From the NCBI GenBank assembly GCA_016286365.1, contig JAEESN010000005.1:1-64000 (forward strand): a stretch of 64,000 nucleotides of DNA. The letters run 5' to 3'. Shown here piece after piece: positions 60,575-64,000 of this stretch. The notes under the pieces are model-generated. The model had not been told where the DNA came from and did no database searches. It worked only from the letters and a program-made list of their open reading frames with translations. Every line of letters begins with the position of its first letter. Position 1 is the first letter of the stretch. Origin of the DNA: Treponema sp. Its GTDB lineage: Bacteria > Spirochaetota > Spirochaetia > Treponematales > Treponemataceae. Made by a program: the position numbers and the translations under genes.

Positions 60575-61873
60575 TTAATCCACACGGGCGATTATGCACT
60601 TAAGATATTCTGACTTAGGATAACCAAGTAAAACAGGATGATCAGGCCCAGCCCCACGTTTTTCGAGTATCTGAACTCTTTTGTGACTGTCCATTGCCGC
60701 ATGCATGAGCATATCGCAGAACATATTTGTTTCCATAAAGTATGAGCACGAACAGGTAACTAAAATACCGCCCGCATTTAAAAGCCTCATAGCACGAAGG
60801 TTGATTTCCTTATATCCGCCGTACGCTTTTTCAATATTTTTTGCAGACTTTGTAAAAGCCGGTGGGTCTAAGATGATTACATCAAACTTTTCGCCATTTG
60901 CTTCGTATTCTTTAAGAAGGTCAAATACATCGGCACAGACTCCTTTCATAACACTTCCCGCTTCGTTCATCTTTATGTTCTGCTTTACCATGTCTACTGC
61001 TTCGGGAGAAATATCTACAGAAATAACTTCTTTTGCCCCTTCTCTTACGGCGTTTAATCCAAAAGCACCAGTGTGTGTAAATGTATCTAAAACACGCTTT
61101 CCACGGCAGTATTTTGCAATCTGAGCGCGGTTGAACTTCTGATCAAGAAAGTATCCGGTCTTCTGTCCGTTTACAATGTCTACACCAAGCCTTATTCCGT
61201 TTTCTGTGATTATAAGGTTTTCCATCTCGATGTTTTTTTCGCCGGAAATTTTAAAATCAGGTGAAGATAAATCTACCCAGCCGGCAGTTAAAGGAAGGCC
61301 TTCTTTTTCTCGTACAGAGGCATCGCTTCTTTCGTAGATTCCATCAGGCTTACAGATTTTTTTAAGCGCAGTTAAGATTTCTTTTCTAAAAATGTCGCAG
61401 CTCATCGAAAGAAACTGAACTACTAAAACTGTCTTTTTGTGTTCATCGTAAAAACGCTCGCAGATGAGCCCCGGAATAAAATCAGCTTCGCCAAAAATCA
61501 GGCGGTAAGAATCATCTTCCTTAAAATGAAGGCGACGCATGTTATATGCATTTAAAACCTTCTGTTCAAAATAAGAATAGGTATCTTCCAGGATTTTATC
61601 TGCATGCTCAGGGCCAAGGATTCTCACAGTGATTTTTGAGTTTTTATTGAAAACACCGCTTCCTAAAAATCCGCCGGCTTTTGTGTAGATTTCTACAAGA
61701 GTTCCGTTTTCCACAGTGCATTCTTTTAAGCCTTCATTTTTCCATTCAGATTTTTCGTCTGCACGATGCTTAAGATGAGATATTTCGTTATCGAAAACCC
61801 ACGGATAGCCCTGCTGGATTTCTTTTTCTTCGTTTTTATTTAAAAATACCCTTACAAAATTATTTGAACTCAT
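60575..61873 (-). CDS. RlmI-like rRNA methyltransferase
   Basis: The 432-residue protein has an N-terminal PUA RNA-binding domain (VFLNKNEEKEIQQGYPWVFDNEI), a middle EEHD-like domain, and a Rossmann SAM methyltransferase core (VDIVNGQKTGYFLDQKFNR, VLDTFTHTGAFGLNAVREGA, DVIILDPPAFTKS). DPPAFTKS and the later CSCS (LVTCSCSYFM) are typical of RlmI-type 23S rRNA m5C1962 methyltransferases. The exact target is inferred. Confidence 0.88.
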   Translation of the reverse strand: MSSNNFVRVFLNKNEEKEIQQGYPWVFDNEISHLKHRADEKSEWKNEGLKECTVENGTLVEIYTKAGGFLGSGVFNKNSKITVRILGPEHADKILEDTYSYFEQKVLNAYNMRRLHFKEDDSYRLIFGEADFIPGLICERFYDEHKKTVLVVQFLSMSCDIFRKEILTALKKICKPDGIYERSDASVREKEGLPLTAGWVDLSSPDFKISGEKNIEMENLIITENGIRLGVDIVNGQKTGYFLDQKFNRAQIAKYCRGKRVLDTFTHTGAFGLNAVREGAKEVISVDISPEAVDMVKQNIKMNEAGSVMKGVCADVFDLLKEYEANGEKFDVIILDPPAFTKSAKNIEKAYGGYKEINLRAMRLLNAGGILVTCSCSYFMETNMFCDMLMHAAMDSHKRVQILEKRGAGPDHPVLLGYPKSEYLKCIIARVD

Positions 61874-61891
61874 TTTTCTGTCCCAAAAAGG

Positions 61892-62485
61892 TTAAATGTA
61901 TTTTTTCCAGAGCTTAATCAAAGCCTTTGCCGTTGTAAACTGAACAGCATTTATTCCAAGCTTCTGTGCCGCTTCCACATTTTCTATTCTGTCGTCCGTA
62001 AAAAATGTATTTTCTGCATGGCCACCTTCTGCCTGTAAAATCATCTTATAAAAATCAGGGTCAGGTTTTGCAAGACCGATTTTATTAGAAGCATAAGTCT
62101 GGTCAAAAAGAGAATAATCTCCACGCTCAAGATGATTTTCCCAGTGACTCTGAATTGTATTTGTTCCGCAGATTACACGGTTTTTTTTTCTTAATTCTGT
62201 AATCAATGTGGCTGTATCTTCGTTCAAAACAGGATGAAAATAAAGTCTGAATAAATCCGATTTTACAGGTGGGATTTTTGTATCTTTGATACGTTCATTA
62301 AAAGCCTGCCAGAATTCATTTACAGAGATTTTTCCTGTCTGCAAAAGGTTCCAGATATCTTTTTCTGTGCTGTCAGACTTACAGATTTCAAAAAATTCTG
62401 TCTTATGAATGCCCAAAGATGAATAAAGAGAATCCATTTCGAAGGTGGTTGTAACTACACCACCCATATCAAATATAAACAACAT
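61892..62485 (-). CDS. HAD-family phosphatase (YihX-like)
   Basis: The 197-residue protein starts at 62485 with MLFIFDMGGVV, where Asp6 is the nucleophile and the second Asp of DxD is replaced by Gly8, as in YihX-type phosphatases. CGTNTIQSHW (motif II), KIGLAKPDPDFY (motif III Lys) and FFTDDRIENVEAAQKLG (motif IV) are present. TATATT ends 6 nt before the ATG and no Shine-Dalgarno is seen. YihX acts on sugar phosphates, but this substrate is not known. Confidence 0.85.
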   Translation of the reverse strand: MLFIFDMGGVVTTTFEMDSLYSSLGIHKTEFFEICKSDSTEKDIWNLLQTGKISVNEFWQAFNERIKDTKIPPVKSDLFRLYFHPVLNEDTATLITELRKKNRVICGTNTIQSHWENHLERGDYSLFDQTYASNKIGLAKPDPDFYKMILQAEGGHAENTFFTDDRIENVEAAQKLGINAVQFTTAKALIKLWKKYI

Positions 62486-62491
62486 TCTTAT

Positions 62492-62497
62492 AATATA
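62492..62497 (-). promoter_or_regulatory. HAD-gene -10 hexamer TATATT, 6 nt before ATG
   Basis: TATATT on the minus strand, six nt before the ATG at 62485; the -35 is weak. Confidence 0.4.
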
Positions 62498-62526
62498 TAG
62501 AAAAATCAAAGAAAAATCTATTTTTG

Positions 62527-62555
62527 TTTACGACTGGGGAAATTTGAAATATAAT
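62527..62555 (+). promoter_or_regulatory. Promoter of the PAS-GGDEF gene, TTTACG-N17-TATAAT
   Basis: TTTACG (62527-62532) and a perfect TATAAT (62550-62555) are 17 nt apart. The message would start near 62562 with a leader of about 30 nt. Confidence 0.5.
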
Positions 62556-62593
62556 ATAGTTATAATAAAGTAATACAAAGAATAAGGTGTTTT

Positions 62594-64000
62594 GTGAAAA
62601 AGTTTGAACCGGATAAAGAAAAATTAGGTCTCCTCTATTTTGTTGGAATTCTTGTAGCGCTTATACTTGTACTCGGATTCTTTGAATTGAACATAAGCGA
62701 TATCTTTTTAAAGTCCACAACAAAAAGCCTTATAGATAAATGCGAATTCAATGCTACAACCATAAACTCCAGAATCTTAGAAGAATCAAACGGAAAGCCT
62801 ATTCCTCCTTCTCCTTCATTTACATATAAGGATGGAGAAAGGCGCCTTTATCTTTCGGAAACTGATTACATAAGCGACAAGGAATTTAAAAACACCTTCT
62901 CTAAAAAATCATTTGATAATTCTGAATACATCTTTGTAGTAGATCACTTTGGAAACATCTTCTTTTCTTCCGACAGCGAAAATAAGCTCTGCTATTTTGA
63001 AAACCTCTATAACTTCTTTTCGCGCATTCAGCTGGAAAGCAATTCCACACTGGATGAGATACAGAAAAAAATTGTAAATAAAGAATCAGGTTCGTTCATA
63101 TATAAAATCGGTGGGCAGGAAAGACTCAGCAGTTATGTCCCTATTCCTTTGATTAACTGGTATGTTTTTTCGGTTATTCCAAGAAGCTATGTAAACTCTC
63201 AGGAACGCTCGATTTCTTCCATCTTCTTTTTAATCATCATTATAAATATCTTTGCCTTTGTAATTACATACATTGTTTTAAGACACAATCTTCAGAATCA
63301 GGATTATGTAACTGTATCAGATAAACACGGAACTTTAGTATACGGGCAGAATCAGTATCTTTTAATGGAGTTTGATTTTGGTAAAAACATAATCAACCTT
63401 ACAGGAGATTCGGAATTCATACTCGGGCAGAAGATGCATAAATTAAGCATTACCGAATTCATTCCTTATCTTGAATATATTCATCCTGATGACAGTTCAC
63501 TTGCGGAACAGGTAATGGATTTTATCAGGAACCAGGGATTTAATTACAGTGCAGAATTCAGATTTAAATGTGCAGACGGTGAATACTACTGGTTCCATTT
63601 AAACAGCTCGAATATTTTCGATAAGGAAGGCCACAACATAAAATACATAGTAAACCTTGTAAATGTCAATTCACGCACAGTGGTTTATAAAGATAAGGAA
63701 TATAACCTTCAGTTTGATGAGCTTACCGGCGTTCTTCATAATTCAATTTTCCAGGAAAAGATTCATTCATTCCTGCAGAAGACAAAAAATAAATCAACTT
63801 CTGCCCTCTTTGTAATCGACCTTGATGATCTTAAAAAGATTAACATCAGACTTGGTCATTCTTACGGCGATATTGCAATTCAGAATGCGGCAAAACACAT
63901 CTCGCTGGTATTCAGCCAGAAAGATATAATCGGAAGAATAAGTGGAAATAAATTTGGTGTTTTACTCTGCCTGAATAAAAATCTTACAGAAGAAAAGGCC
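62594..64000 (+). CDS. PAS-GGDEF signalling protein with degenerate GGDEF (partial)
   Basis: The frame opens at GTG 62594 (AAGGTG five nt upstream) and runs past the window edge, 469 codons so far. It shows a membrane helix (about 13-31), an external sensor region (about 35-205), a second helix (about 209-229), a PAS-like domain (about 245-345: NIINLTGDSEFILGQKMHKL, then YIHPDDSSLAEQVMDFI and YYWFHLNSSNIF) and a GGDEF domain (FDELTGVLHNSIFQEKI, ALFVIDLDDLKKINIRLGHSYGD). The GGDEF motif itself reads SGNKF (near 452), so diguanylate cyclase activity is unlikely. The C-terminus, possibly an EAL domain, is outside. Confidence 0.85.
   Translation, partial: MKKFEPDKEKLGLLYFVGILVALILVLGFFELNISDIFLKSTTKSLIDKCEFNATTINSRILEESNGKPIPPSPSFTYKDGERRLYLSETDYISDKEFKNTFSKKSFDNSEYIFVVDHFGNIFFSSDSENKLCYFENLYNFFSRIQLESNSTLDEIQKKIVNKESGSFIYKIGGQERLSSYVPIPLINWYVFSVIPRSYVNSQERSISSIFFLIIIINIFAFVITYIVLRHNLQNQDYVTVSDKHGTLVYGQNQYLLMEFDFGKNIINLTGDSEFILGQKMHKLSITEFIPYLEYIHPDDSSLAEQVMDFIRNQGFNYSAEFRFKCADGEYYWFHLNSSNIFDKEGHNIKYIVNLVNVNSRTVVYKDKEYNLQFDELTGVLHNSIFQEKIHSFLQKTKNKSTSALFVIDLDDLKKINIRLGHSYGDIAIQNAAKHISLVFSQKDIIGRISGNKFGVLLCLNKNLTEEKA

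Overview
The window looks like chromosomal DNA of an AT-rich spirochaete, most likely a Treponema or close relative. The evidence for this is inference from gene content: a GreA fused to a very long N-terminal helical region, an atypical FliG paralogue, many lipoproteins with loose spirochaete-style lipoboxes, PEGA and TPR cell-envelope proteins, and an oversized signal peptidase I. There are no rRNA genes, no CRISPR arrays and no recognisable transposase.

Layout. 1-9026: a DnaQ-like nuclease fragment, then a split SUF iron-sulfur system (sufCBD, sufS, sufU). A minus-strand block (S41 lipoprotein protease, outer-membrane-type protein, membrane LuxR regulator) sits between sufD and sufS, and a 500-bp repeat-rich gap lies before sufU. 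9107-9213: tRNA-Arg(UCU) with a clear promoter and terminator. 9256-22192 (all minus): rpe, TPR/lipoprotein envelope genes, recA, folK, scpA, scpB, an RsuA-type pseudouridine synthase, cmk, rpsA, a degenerate AAA+/Fis regulator, a TPR membrane protein and a lipoprotein. 22360-29469: a TPR protein, the long GreA fusion, deoC, a 56-residue ferredoxin, a LysM/M23 endopeptidase and a PEGA-like protein. 29730-37696: PBP1A-type synthase, a ParB-like protein with a hydrophobic tail, rlmJ, clpB, a tocopherol-cyclase-like protein. 37729-49572 (minus): M16C protease, FliG-like protein, SbcCD, and a two-gene heterodimeric ABC exporter with a divergent AraC regulator. 50583-59186: RNB exoribonuclease, a second repeat array, an AT-rich island of six small lipoprotein/membrane genes, a large signal peptidase I and a TatD nuclease. 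59277-64000: a small conserved-looking protein, miaA, an RlmI-like methyltransferase, a HAD phosphatase and the start of a PAS-GGDEF protein with a degenerate GGDEF motif.

The most notable non-coding observations are these. (1) A dispersed hairpin-repeat family is present in the two large gaps (8087-8390 and 52532-52935). Its stems differ in sequence but stay fully complementary, while the fixed words GAACC and TCC face each other across the two arms. (2) At least seven genes have a -10 hexamer exactly 6-7 nt before the ATG and no Shine-Dalgarno, which suggests leaderless mRNAs. (3) The sufU leader carries a 24-bp duplication of its own start region, a 14-codon ORF and two hairpins. (4) The sufC and sufU promoters are nearly identical over 13 bp around the -10.

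No computation or database search was run. Family names rest on motifs read by eye.
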